Shown one piece after another: positions 24,810 to 33,144 of a DNA stretch of 64,000 nt (within the stretch, counting starts at the first letter, position 1; each line of letters starts with the position of its first letter). The notes beneath the pieces are model-generated. The model was not told the origin of the DNA, did not search any database, and saw nothing but the letters and a program-made list of their open reading frames with translations. A program made the position numbers and the translations under genes. Origin of the DNA: Paludibacteraceae bacterium (lineage in GTDB: Bacteria; Bacteroidota; Bacteroidia; Bacteroidales; Paludibacteraceae); assembly GCA_017412245.1 (NCBI GenBank), contig JAFPYI010000038.1:1-64000 (forward strand), in the 5' to 3' direction.

Positions 24810-25526
24810 TTAGTGGGTTTGTTTATACATTTTCTCATACAGCATGCATGTTTGTACCGCTTCCGGCACATCGTGCACACGAAGGATAGTAGCGCCTTGT
24901 TGCAAAGCCAACAGATGCAGCACTTGTGTAGCAGCCAGACAAGTGTCAGGTGTTAAACCTAAAGGTTTATATACCATCGATTTGCGGCTAACGCCGACTA
25001 AAATAGGTTTGCCATACTGCTGTAACCGATTCATTTGCGCCAGGCATTCATAGTCTTTTTCCGTGGACCCGATAAAACCAAATCCCGGGTCCAGAACGAC
25101 ATCACGAATGTTCATCTCTCGTAATCGGCTCGAGATTGATTCGAGATTGCCTCGTAACGTCCATATATATGGTACGTTCCAGAATCGCACGATTTCATAC
25201 ATTCGTTCACATCCGCCGGAAATATCATTGATGATCATCGGTCCGAATTGCTCGAGTGCTTTTTGTGCTATCTCCGGTCGAAAAGTATCGATGGAGAGAG
25301 AGGCTTCAGGCATTGTCTGCTTAAGTGCCTGTAACGCCGGTTGTAATCGTTTCCATTCTGTCTCAGCATCGACCGGTTGACTATTCGGTCTCGTGGAACA
25401 TGCACCTATATCGAGATAGTCTGCTCCATCGGCAATGGCTTGTTGTGCTACACCAATGAGTAAATCCGAATTAGTGATTCTCGAAGGAGCATAAAAACTA
25501 TCCGGCGTACAGTTCAATATGGCCAT
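24810..25526 (-). CDS. folP: Dihydropteroate synthase
   Basis: FolP joins p-aminobenzoate to dihydropterin pyrophosphate in folate synthesis and is the target of sulfonamides. Motifs: MAILNCTPDSFYAPSR, ADYLDIGACSTRPNSQPV (pterin site), LSIDTFRPEIA, MIINDISGG, VLDPGFGFIGSTEKDYE with the pterin-binding loop, VGVSRKSMV and IRVHDV. It is compact (238 residues from ATG 25526). I prefer 25526 over ATG 25538 because the -7 box lies at 25545-25553, so a transcript would start about at 25538. The leader would then be only about 12 bases or absent. The last residues (QTH) come from the neighbouring repeat. Confidence 0.93.
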   Translation of the reverse strand: MAILNCTPDSFYAPSRITNSDLLIGVAQQAIADGADYLDIGACSTRPNSQPVDAETEWKRLQPALQALKQTMPEASLSIDTFRPEIAQKALEQFGPMIINDISGGCERMYEIVRFWNVPYIWTLRGNLESISSRLREMNIRDVVLDPGFGFIGSTEKDYECLAQMNRLQQYGKPILVGVSRKSMVYKPLGLTPDTCLAATQVLHLLALQQGATILRVHDVPEAVQTCMLYEKMYKQTH

Positions 25527-25544
25527 AATTTGTGCCATTAGGGC

Positions 25545-25553
25545 GCAAAGTTA
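25545..25553 (-). promoter_or_regulatory. -7 box of folP, very close to its start
   Basis: TAACTTTGC on the minus strand. No good -33 box at 20 bp. The box is 7 bases before one ATG and 19 before the other, which implies a leaderless or near-leaderless mRNA. Confidence 0.45.
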
Positions 25554-25623
25554 CTACAAAAATGTAGAAAAATCTGTGTTTTTGCAGAAAAAATGCACTT
25601 TTTTGTTATTTTTCTTGAAAAAG

Positions 25624-25657
25624 TTTGGTGTGTTTGAGAAAAAAATTGTATCTTTGC
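25624..25657 (+). promoter_or_regulatory. Promoter of the gldJ-like gene
   Basis: TTTG (25624-25627), 21 bp, TATCTTTGC (25649-25657). A leader with two CGCGCG-rich units (about 25671-25700) follows. Confidence 0.65.
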
Positions 25658-25737
25658 AGGCTGAATAATGTACGCGCGCACTTAAAGGTATGCACGCGCG
25701 AATAAAAAAGGACTATAAACGCATCAAAAATAAACTT

Positions 25738-27336
25738 ATGAAAAACGTATTTAAGTGTCTATTGTTAGTAGCGGTAGTTATCTCCGCTGCTTCGTGTAAC
25801 AACCGTGAGTTAAACACCCGCGTAAGTAACACTACCGGTTGGAATTATTTCGATGAGCGTACCACAAACTTCGAAGCTAATGAAGGTGTAGGTAATGTAA
25901 ATCCCGTTGGTATGGTTCCTATTCAAGGTGGTACTTTTACCGTAGGTGAGAAAGATGAGTTTTTAACTGCTCCTCGTAACAATGAGAATCGTAGCGTTAC
26001 CGTTAGTTCATTCTATATGGACAAGTACGAGGTAACAAACTTGAACTGGAACGAGTATCTGCACTGGTTGGATTTCGTGTTCGGTGCAGTAGCTCCGGAA
26101 TTGGTCGATCAAGCTCGTCCGGACCATACTGTATGGCGTGAAGACTTGGCATACAACGATCCGTATGAGCAGAACTATTTCGAGCACCCTGCATTCTCAT
26201 TCTATCCTGTAGTAGGTGTTACATGGGAGCAAGCTATGGCATACTGCCAATGGCGTACTGACCGTGTGAATGAGATGGCTTTGGTAAATGCCGGCGCTAT
26301 TGTTATTCCTCCGTTTGGTGATTTACAGCCGACAGATGACGAGGCTTACAAAGACGAATGGGAGCAACAAACCGGTTATGAGATGTACTCGTATGACGAA
26401 CCAAGTCCTGAAGATCCAGAGCAGACTGTGACTATGTATCGTCCGAGTTATGAGTGGATTCGCGATAAGTTTGTCTTCAATACAGAGAAATATTTGTTGG
26501 ATGAATCCTATATTCCTGATTATGGCCGTAAACCAAAACTGGATAGCTATGGCGTAGAGCGTAAAGTGAATATCGCTGATGGTATCTTTGTTACGGGTTA
26601 TCGTCTGCCGACAGAGTCTGAGTTCGAGTTCGCAGCTTATGCTCCTGTTGCAGGTGAGGATGGTTTGACTATTGAGGGTAAAATCTATCCTTGGTCCGGT
26701 TATCATCCACGTGACCTCTCGAAGCACAATGCAGGTCAATTGCAAGCAAACTTCGTTCGTGGTCGTGGCGATATGATGGGTGTCAGCGGTGCATTGAATG
26801 ACCGTCGTGTCATCACTAACCCTGTTGATGAGTTCGCTCCAAACGATTTCGGTCTCTATAACATGGCCGGAAACGTAAACGAATGGGTTATGGACGTATA
26901 TCGTGAGACCAGTTTCCAAGAGACAAGTGAATATAACTCCTATCGTGGAAATATCTACAGCCACCCTGTATTGGATGAGAATGGCAAATTTGAGATTGAC
27001 TCTGTAGGTGCCGTTAAGATTACTTGGGGTAAAGAAGATGACCGCCGTGATGTAATGGATGGTGATTTCGCAAGTCTGTTTGAGACTGATTATCCTCTGG
27101 ATACAACAGGAATCGAGAACTTAGCATCTGTTAAAACAGACCCGACTGACATTCTTGCTCCGCGTATCACAAAGAAGAGCCGTGTTTACAAAGGTGGTTC
27201 TTGGGCTGATCGTATCTACTGGCTCAATCCTTCCACTCGTCGTTATTTAGATCAAGACAAGTGCTCCTCGAAGATTGGTTTCCGTTGCGCAATGTCTACA
27301 CTGGGTGACCAAATTCCGGGTACACCTGTGAAATAA
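25738..27336 (+). CDS. gldJ: GldJ-like SUMF1-domain lipoprotein of the type IX secretion/gliding machinery
   Basis: The 532-residue lipoprotein (lipobox ISAASC) carries a formylglycine-generating-enzyme-like (SUMF1) fold: MVPIQGGTFTVGE, SVTVSSFYMDKYEVTNLNWNEYLHWL, YPVVGVTWEQAMAYCQWRTDRVNE, YRLPTESEFEFAAYAP, NDFGLYNMAGNVNEWVMDVY and YKGGSWADRIYWLNPSTRRYLD. This pattern, including VWREDLAYNDPY, is that of GldJ, an outer-membrane lipoprotein needed for gliding and type IX secretion in Flavobacteria. GldK/PorK is a related alternative. The start is ATG 25738; an upstream in-frame ATG lies in the leader. The gene predicts a type IX system elsewhere in the genome and fits the secretion tails in the glucan locus. 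Confidence 0.82.
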   Translation: MKNVFKCLLLVAVVISAASCNNRELNTRVSNTTGWNYFDERTTNFEANEGVGNVNPVGMVPIQGGTFTVGEKDEFLTAPRNNENRSVTVSSFYMDKYEVTNLNWNEYLHWLDFVFGAVAPELVDQARPDHTVWREDLAYNDPYEQNYFEHPAFSFYPVVGVTWEQAMAYCQWRTDRVNEMALVNAGAIVIPPFGDLQPTDDEAYKDEWEQQTGYEMYSYDEPSPEDPEQTVTMYRPSYEWIRDKFVFNTEKYLLDESYIPDYGRKPKLDSYGVERKVNIADGIFVTGYRLPTESEFEFAAYAPVAGEDGLTIEGKIYPWSGYHPRDLSKHNAGQLQANFVRGRGDMMGVSGALNDRRVITNPVDEFAPNDFGLYNMAGNVNEWVMDVYRETSFQETSEYNSYRGNIYSHPVLDENGKFEIDSVGAVKITWGKEDDRRDVMDGDFASLFETDYPLDTTGIENLASVKTDPTDILAPRITKKSRVYKGGSWADRIYWLNPSTRRYLDQDKCSSKIGFRCAMSTLGDQIPGTPVK

Positions 27337-27363
27337 TGTCGATTTTAATGATTAGATTAGAAT

Positions 27364-27738
27364 ATGAATTTTCCTGAGAATATTAAGTACACGCGCGAGC
27401 ACGAATGGGTTCGTGTAGAGGGCGATGAGGCTTTTGTAGGTATAACCGATTATGCTCAGTCGGAATTGGGTGAAATCGTTTTTGTTGATGTTCCCACTGA
27501 AGGCGAGGCATTAGCACAAGGCGAGGTTTTCGGTTCTATTGAAGCAGTAAAAACAGTTAGTGATCTGAATATGCCGTTGTCCGGCGAAGTGCTGGAGATT
27601 AACGCTGATTTGGACGCTCAACCTGAATTAGTCAATAATGATCCGTACGGCAAGGGATGGATAATCCGCATTAGTGTCAAAGATTTGGCAGAGATGGATA
27701 ATCTTCTGGATGCTGCAGGGTATCAAGCCCTGCTGTAA
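27364..27738 (+). CDS. gcvH: Glycine cleavage system H protein
   Basis: GcvH carries the aminomethyl group of glycine on a lipoyl arm between the P, T and L proteins. The 124-residue protein matches the family: YTREHEWVRVEGDEAFVGITDYAQSELGEIVFVD, then GSIEAVKTVSDLNMPLSGEV, with Lys63 as the lipoylation site, and NNDPYGKGWIIRI. The start is ATG 27364, 27 bases after the gldJ-like gene, so the two may be co-transcribed. The partner genes gcvP and gcvT are not in this window. A strong terminator follows. Confidence 0.95.
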   Translation: MNFPENIKYTREHEWVRVEGDEAFVGITDYAQSELGEIVFVDVPTEGEALAQGEVFGSIEAVKTVSDLNMPLSGEVLEINADLDAQPELVNNDPYGKGWIIRISVKDLAEMDNLLDAAGYQALL

Positions 27739-27765
27739 TTCTCCGAACAGGAAGAAAATATTATT

Positions 27766-27797
27766 AATAAGGGGAAGCACATAAGCTTCCCCTTATT
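27766..27797. terminator. Strong terminator after gcvH
   Basis: AATAAGGGGAAGC (27766-27778) pairs perfectly with GCTTCCCCTTATT (27785-27797) across ACATAA. Symmetric, so it may also stop the converging regulator transcript. Confidence 0.8.
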
Positions 27798-27833
27798 GTT
27801 TACTTACGCGCGCGTAATATATAAGGAATACAG

Positions 27834-29348
27834 TTAGTATATAGTACCGATGCGGCAAACGTCTTGTTCAAAAGACTCTCTGTCTCCGAGGGCACTGTTT
27901 TTCATCTTGACGCGATAGTTACTGATGGTATTCGGGCTGTAGCATAGCAGTTCTGCTATTTTGGCACTGCTGTTAATTCCTAACAAGATCAGTGCGAAGA
28001 TGCGCATCTCTACGGTCATTCTCTCTCCTGCTTTTGGGGTGAGACGTGCTTCGGGTTTCAGGAGCGCGTTGAAATCCTGTACAAATGAGCCGTAGAGAGA
28101 GAGGAAAGTATCGTCAAAAGAGCGGTAGAAATTCTCCATTTCCCGGTTCATAAAGGCTGTAGGATCTTTCTCGCCGGACTTACGAGCAAGTGTAGTGAGG
28201 CGTCGTATATAATCGCTATACACCTCCAGATAACGGCAAATATATTGCTCTTTGACATGGTTGGCATCCTTGAGCATCCGGTTGGTATAGCGTAGTTGTG
28301 TGTTGAGCTTTGACAGTTTTTTATTCTGGCGGTACGTATAAATAATAACCCAGATAAAGACTACTAATATGACTGCCAACATAGTGAGTGCAATACTGAG
28401 AATAAGATAGTAATGCCTGAGACGTTTTTCGTATTTGTTATTGATAGTATGCCCGATGGCATAAGTCTGTACATAACGCGTCGGTGCGTTAAAGAGCGAA
28501 GCGTTGGTAAGCGTATAATCGCTGATGATGTGGGCGTGAGTAAGGTCTCCGGAGTCGTAACATTCTTGTGCAATGAGCCATGAAGAGCCATTATCGGTAA
28601 TGCCGCAGAGCACATCTGTGATAGCAGACCGGATAAGCCATTCTTTCCGTTTTTCCATATTTCCTGCCCGCTCATAAATCATAGCATGTCCATATGCCAG
28701 AATAGCGTATTGATGCTGGTCCGGTTTGTACCGTTGCATCAAGAGTTGGTTGTAATCGAGTGCAGTAGTCCAATCGTGGCTGTCTATAGCGCGGTATTCC
28801 TCGCGCCATAAATGGCTCTCAATAGGATTGACGGTGTCCTTTTCCAGAGCTATTAACAAAGAGTCATAATATTGCTGGGCCAATGTCTGCCATTCTTCCA
28901 TTCCATAGGAAGGCAACAGTGACGTGGTTGCAGCTTCGTTATACAGAAGCCATACTGTTTTATATCCCTCTACACTGTTGATGGATGGGGCATCAGTATG
29001 CCGTAGTAAAGCGAAAGCGTTTGCGTAGTGTCCGGAGGCGGACAGAAGTTGTATGAGACCGATAAAAGCCTGTGTGCGGATGGGCTCTTCTGCATCTTGC
29101 AACTGTGTGTACCATACGCGTGCAGAATCGCTCTGAAAGTGCTGGTATTCTTGTGCTATTTTTAGTTGAATTTCCTGTGAAGATGGCGTGATTGCACATA
29201 GCGAGTCGATGCGTGCCTGATGACGAGAAATATATGTGGCTGATTTCTCAATTTCATGCACATATGTATTGAGCAGATTCTCAGAAGAGCATAGTGAATT
29301 ATAAGAAAAATAGGACAAAACGAGGAACAGAAGTGATAAACGTTTCAT
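27834..29348 (-). CDS. DUF6377-type membrane-anchored regulator of the glucan locus
   Basis: The 504-residue protein has a signal peptide (LSLLFLVLSYFSYNSLC), then a long helical, TPR-like periplasmic part (QAFIGLIQLLSASGHYANAFALL and similar). One membrane helix follows (about residues 315-338, YLILSIALTMLAVILVVFIWVIIY), then a coiled-coil-like linker (LSKLNTQLRYTNRMLKDANHVKEQYI), and a C-terminal LuxR-like helix-turn-helix (SSAKIAELLCYSPNTISNYRVKMKN). This is the layout of DUF6377/SusR-like sensors, which bind an oligosaccharide outside and a promoter inside. It starts 400 bases from the first gene of the glucan locus and is divergent from it, so it is the likely regulator. Start ATG 29348 is after its promoter. 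Confidence 0.83.
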   Translation of the reverse strand: MKRLSLLFLVLSYFSYNSLCSSENLLNTYVHEIEKSATYISRHQARIDSLCAITPSSQEIQLKIAQEYQHFQSDSARVWYTQLQDAEEPIRTQAFIGLIQLLSASGHYANAFALLRHTDAPSINSVEGYKTVWLLYNEAATTSLLPSYGMEEWQTLAQQYYDSLLIALEKDTVNPIESHLWREEYRAIDSHDWTTALDYNQLLMQRYKPDQHQYAILAYGHAMIYERAGNMEKRKEWLIRSAITDVLCGITDNGSSWLIAQECYDSGDLTHAHIISDYTLTNASLFNAPTRYVQTYAIGHTINNKYEKRLRHYYLILSIALTMLAVILVVFIWVIIYTYRQNKKLSKLNTQLRYTNRMLKDANHVKEQYICRYLEVYSDYIRRLTTLARKSGEKDPTAFMNREMENFYRSFDDTFLSLYGSFVQDFNALLKPEARLTPKAGERMTVEMRIFALILLGINSSAKIAELLCYSPNTISNYRVKMKNSALGDRESFEQDVCRIGTIY

Positions 29349-29370
29349 GGAGGTGTATTTTTTTGAGAGT

Positions 29371-29403
29371 GCAAAGGTACAACAATTTTTCCACATAAGC
29401 AAA
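29371..29403 (-). promoter_or_regulatory. Promoter of the DUF6377 regulator
   Basis: On the minus strand TTTG (29403-29400), 20 bp, TACCTTTGC (29379-29371). Exact consensus. Confidence 0.75.
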
Positions 29404-29456
29404 TCATATGTTTAAAAGCATAAAATTGCAAAGTGTAGTTTACAAACGGCTATAAA

Positions 29457-29476
29457 ATCCGTACTTTTTTACGGAT
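29457..29476. promoter_or_regulatory. Inverted repeat in the regulator/PUL intergenic region, candidate operator
   Basis: ATCCGTA (29457-29463) and TACGGAT (29470-29476) form a perfect dyad with a 6-base T-rich centre, halfway between the divergent promoters. A regulator-binding role is inference. Confidence 0.3.
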
Positions 29477-29557
29477 AAATAAAAATGTAAATGTCTGATA
29501 ATCAGCATTAATATTATACTAATATGGTACTTTTTTGATACTTGCCCCTTTTATACG

Positions 29558-29590
29558 CTTGCGCATATGAATAAAAAGCAGTAATTTTGC
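29558..29590 (+). promoter_or_regulatory. Promoter of the glucan utilization locus
   Basis: CTTG (29558-29561), 20 bp, TAATTTTGC (29582-29590). A leader of about 150 bases follows, with three CTCGTA/CTCGTGG units and a hairpin CGTGG-CGA-CCACG at about 29657-29669. Confidence 0.65.
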
Positions 29591-29747
29591 GCAGTTTTCG
29601 AAACATTACGAAAGAGTGGGAAGAAGAAAAAAACTCGTATTGCTCTCGTAACGCTCTCGTGGCGACCACGAAAAGCCATTTGAAATCAAATGTACTATAA
29701 AAGATACATCTATCAACTAATTAATTATTAACCAAAACAAAAGTATC

Positions 29748-31151
29748 ATGAAAAAGATTACTTTTCTTTCTGTGCTCTTGTGCGCGAGTGTGGTAGCTAA
29801 TGCTGCTCCTACGACAGCTGCTCCTGTTCCTACTTGGCCTGCTGCTCAGGTAATGGCCGTTTATTCAGATTCTTATGAACTCCAAGCCAATTGGGGCTAT
29901 TTAGAAGGTTGGGGGCAAGCAACGACCCTTACTACCGGTGATGTAGATGGCAACAACTATCTGTCTTATGCAAACTTCAACTACCTTGGCTGGGGTTGTG
30001 CTGCATCGTACAATGTAATGACGATGGAGAAATTACACTTGGATATTTGGGCTGATGAGGCTGGAGATTTAGGTATAGTTCCTATCTATGGAGGTGCAGG
30101 TCTAACTACAGATGATAGTCATCGTAAGATAGTTACTTTGGAGGCAAACAAGTGGAATAGTATTGATTTAGATCTTGCAACAGATTTTGAAGGCTTGAAC
30201 CTTTCAAGTATTTTCCAGTTTAAGTATGATAATGGTACAATTACCTCTTTTGCTCTTGACAATGTATTCTTCTATCGTACCACAGCGTTAGAGGATGATG
30301 AGGCTCCAAAGGACTTGCAGGCAGAAGTAGTAGATGAAGATTTCTTCTCGGTAGCCATCAAAGTTTCTGCAACTGACAATATGGGTGTCGTTAACTACGT
30401 TGTATTGCTTGATGCCGCAGAGGTTGGTAACGGAGCCGCAGAAAGCGGAAAGGATGCAACTATTACTATCAAGAATCTTGAGCCGGGACAATCTTATTCC
30501 TTCTCTGTCGTAGCCAAAGATGCTGTAGGTAATGAAGCAACTCCAGTAACTGTTAATGCAACCACCAAGGCAGTTCCTGCAGCTGCTCCCGCTCCAACGC
30601 TTGCAGCAGAAAATGTTAAAGCCCTCTATTCAGATGCATATACGGTGGTAGCAACTATTAATAACTATTGTGAGTGGTGGTGGCAGTCACCAACTGTTGC
30701 TCAGGTAACATTGGGTGAAGGCAATAACACGCTATACTACGTTTCGAATTTAGATGGTGTATTTGGCTGGGCATTTGCGTCAACAGATTTCACTGGTTTC
30801 CAGAAAATACACTTGAGCGTTTATCCGACAAGCGCCTTCACATTTGAGATATATCCGGTTGTAACAGGAGAGCCTCATAAAATATCTGAGACATTAACGG
30901 CCAATGAATGGAATGATGTCGTCTTTGATTATACAGAATTAGAGGCTTTCACAATGAAGCAACTTGGATTCGCCAATAGGGCAAATACATCATTCTTCCT
31001 TGACAACGTGTATTTCTTTAACGAAGATGACCACACATCTATTGATAATGTAAATGCAAATGTGAAGGTTCAGAAAGAAGTAGTAGACGGTGTACTCTAC
31101 ATCATCCGTGATGGTGTTCGCTACACAGTAACCGGCCAGGCTATCCGCTAA
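29748..31151 (+). CDS. Secreted CBM-like/Fn3 protein with a short type IX-like C-terminal tail
   Basis: The 467-residue protein has a signal peptide (ITFLSVLLCASVVANA), then two related beta-jelly-roll-like modules: residues about 24-185 (ends FALDNVFFYRT) and about 280-430 (ends FFLDNVYFFNED). A fibronectin-type-III-like unit lies between them (VSATDNMGVVNYVVLL, LEPGQSYSFSVVAKDAVGNE). Paired 'LDNV(F/Y)FF' ends and many Trp and Tyr residues (GWGCAASYN, CEWWWQSPT) suggest a carbohydrate-binding module. The C-terminus ends VDGVLYIIRDGVRYTVTG. It is the first gene after the locus promoter. Probably a surface glucan binder, without enzyme motifs. Signal peptide and tail are seen; binding role is inference. 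Confidence 0.7.
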   Translation: MKKITFLSVLLCASVVANAAPTTAAPVPTWPAAQVMAVYSDSYELQANWGYLEGWGQATTLTTGDVDGNNYLSYANFNYLGWGCAASYNVMTMEKLHLDIWADEAGDLGIVPIYGGAGLTTDDSHRKIVTLEANKWNSIDLDLATDFEGLNLSSIFQFKYDNGTITSFALDNVFFYRTTALEDDEAPKDLQAEVVDEDFFSVAIKVSATDNMGVVNYVVLLDAAEVGNGAAESGKDATITIKNLEPGQSYSFSVVAKDAVGNEATPVTVNATTKAVPAAAPAPTLAAENVKALYSDAYTVVATINNYCEWWWQSPTVAQVTLGEGNNTLYYVSNLDGVFGWAFASTDFTGFQKIHLSVYPTSAFTFEIYPVVTGEPHKISETLTANEWNDVVFDYTELEAFTMKQLGFANRANTSFFLDNVYFFNEDDHTSIDNVNANVKVQKEVVDGVLYIIRDGVRYTVTGQAIR

Positions 31152-31162
31152 TACATTATTAT

Positions 31163-31199
31163 AGAGATGGTGCGCGTCATACGGGCGCGTGCCTTCTCT
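31163..31199 (+). other. Stable GC-rich hairpin between the CBM-like gene and susC
   Basis: AGAGA-GG-GCGCG (31163-31176) pairs with CGCG-CC-TCTCT (31086+ region, 31186-31199) in the gap. No T run follows, so it is more likely an attenuator or mRNA-stability element than a terminator. Confidence 0.4.
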
Positions 31200-31236
31200 G
31201 TAATCATACGCATGTATAACAAATAAACATATCTCT

Positions 31237-33144
31237 ATGAAACACAAAATCTTGCCGGTAGTCTTTCTGCTGTTTGCATCGTTGACGGTTTGGGCGCAGA
31301 GTCTGACCGTTACGGGTGTTGTTATGGCTCAGGACGAGCCGGATCCTGTGATTGGCGCAAATGTGATGGTGAAGGGTACAACGAACGGTACGATTACCGA
31401 TTTCGACGGTAACTTCTCTCTTCAAGCCAAAGTAGGTGATGTTCTTCAAGTGTCTTTCATGGGTTACAAGGCACAGGATGTCAAAGTGAGCAGTACTGCT
31501 CCAATCCGCGTTACTTTGGAACCGGACAACGTGCAACTGCAAGAGGTGGTTGCTATCGGTTATGGTACAATGAAAAAATCAGACCTTACAGGTGCTGTTT
31601 CATCTGTTCGTGCAGAAGACTTGCAAAAAACGCCAATGGCCACTGTTGACCAAGCATTACAAGGTAAGGCTGCGGGTGTGACGGTAAATGCAAATTCCGG
31701 TCAACCGGGTGCTGCGGCTGAGATTCGTATTCGTGGTATTGGTTCAGTTAAATCCGAATCAACGCCTATCTATGTTGTAGATGGTGTGGTTTTGAAGGAT
31801 ATTAACTTCCTCACGCCCTCGGATATCGAGTCTATGGAAATCATGAAGGATGCTTCTTCAACAGCTATTTATGGTAGCCAGGCAGCAAACGGTGTGATTT
31901 TGATTACAACCAAATCCGGTCACACGGACCGTAAGGCTGCTATCAGTTTCAATGCTTATTGGGGTATTCAAAACAGATGGCGTAAACTGGATGTGATGAA
32001 CGCTATGGACCAAGCACAGACAGAAGTGCTGATGGCCGGTGGTGCTAAGGCTATTACCAACTGGAATAAAGGATTTGCTACTTGGTGGCAAAAAACCAAT
32101 AATGCCAGCGGAACGAACCCATACTATCCGGTTAACTTCGACTATGCAGCACATGCGGCAACCGGAGGAACGGATTGGCAGGATGAAGTATTCCATAAAA
32201 ATGCATTGGTGCACAACTACAGTCTTTCTATAGATGGTGGTGGTGAATGGGGATCATACTTATTCAGTGCCAGTTATTTCAACCAAGACGGTACATTGCA
32301 TGGCAGTAACTATGAGCGTTTGACACTCCGTGTGAACTCTAATTTCAATGTACGCAAATGGTTGCGTATTGGTGAAAACTTGAGTTTCTCAACCAGTCGT
32401 TCACGCAACGCAATGAATAATAATGCTTCTCCACAGGCTTCTGTTCTCTCTGCTGCCTTGGCAATGGCTCCGTGGGATCCTGTTTATTATCCTGATTATG
32501 CAGTAAACGGTTTGGGTGAAAGTATTGGCGGACAACCTTCCGCAGCCTCTAACTTTACGAATGTTGTGAACCCGATGTCCATGATTTTTAATACGGAACC
32601 GAATAATAAAGTTCAACGCTGGGTTGGTGATATCTTTATTGAGATTAAGCCGGTAGAAGGATTAACTATTCGTCCGTCATTGAGTATGGATTTGAGCAAT
32701 AATATGGACCGTACGTTCAATTATGCTTATCGTTATTCCAATGCCGATTATCGTGAGCACAACTCTGTTGGAGCAAGCATGGCGCGTTATATGACATTAA
32801 CCAATGATAACGTCATTACCTATGCTCGTGATATCCAGAAGCACAGTTTTTCTATCATGGCAGGTGAGACCATGCAGCAATACAACTATTATAGCGTTAG
32901 TGCCGGTGGTCAGGATATTGTAAATATTGACCCGAAAAACTGGTATATTTTCAATACTAAGAATGACTCCACGCGTACAGAGGGAGACGCTGTGGCTCGA
33001 ACAAGACGCCTTCTTTCTTCACCCGTTTGCACTATAGTTACGACAATCGCTATATTGCCACTTTCAACTTCCGTGCAGATGCTTCTTCACGATTCAAGAA
33101 GAGCGATAGAGGTGTATGGGGCTATTTCCCGTCTATGGCATTAG
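31237..33144 (+). CDS. susC: SusC-family TonB-dependent receptor, N-terminal part (frameshifted)
   Basis: The N-terminal 585 residues are a normal SusC start: signal peptide (ILPVVFLLFASLTVWA), a carboxypeptidase-like domain (VTGVVMAQDEPDPVIGANVMVKG, ITDFDGNFSLQAKVGDVLQVSFMGYKAQD), a plug with the SusC signature (VAIGYGTMKKSDLTGAVSSV, IRIRGIGSVKSESTPIYVVDGVVL, EIMKDASSTAIYGSQAANGVILITTKSG), and the first half of the barrel. SusC imports oligosaccharides with SusD. Around 32985-33000 the homology jumps to another frame, continuing in the next feature; the last 50 residues here are out-of-frame. Whether the frameshift is real or an assembly error is not decidable from the sequence. Together the two parts make about 1050 residues, the usual SusC length. 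Confidence 0.85.
   Translation: MKHKILPVVFLLFASLTVWAQSLTVTGVVMAQDEPDPVIGANVMVKGTTNGTITDFDGNFSLQAKVGDVLQVSFMGYKAQDVKVSSTAPIRVTLEPDNVQLQEVVAIGYGTMKKSDLTGAVSSVRAEDLQKTPMATVDQALQGKAAGVTVNANSGQPGAAAEIRIRGIGSVKSESTPIYVVDGVVLKDINFLTPSDIESMEIMKDASSTAIYGSQAANGVILITTKSGHTDRKAAISFNAYWGIQNRWRKLDVMNAMDQAQTEVLMAGGAKAITNWNKGFATWWQKTNNASGTNPYYPVNFDYAAHAATGGTDWQDEVFHKNALVHNYSLSIDGGGEWGSYLFSASYFNQDGTLHGSNYERLTLRVNSNFNVRKWLRIGENLSFSTSRSRNAMNNNASPQASVLSAALAMAPWDPVYYPDYAVNGLGESIGGQPSAASNFTNVVNPMSMIFNTEPNNKVQRWVGDIFIEIKPVEGLTIRPSLSMDLSNNMDRTFNYAYRYSNADYREHNSVGASMARYMTLTNDNVITYARDIQKHSFSIMAGETMQQYNYYSVSAGGQDIVNIDPKNWYIFNTKNDSTRTEGDAVARTRRLLSSPVCTIVTTIAILPLSTSVQMLLHDSRRAIEVYGAISRLWH

Noticed and set aside
31237..33144. 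Two separate SusC genes in a row
   Set aside because: The parts cover complementary halves of one receptor and have no promoter or signal peptide between them. One frameshift explains it.
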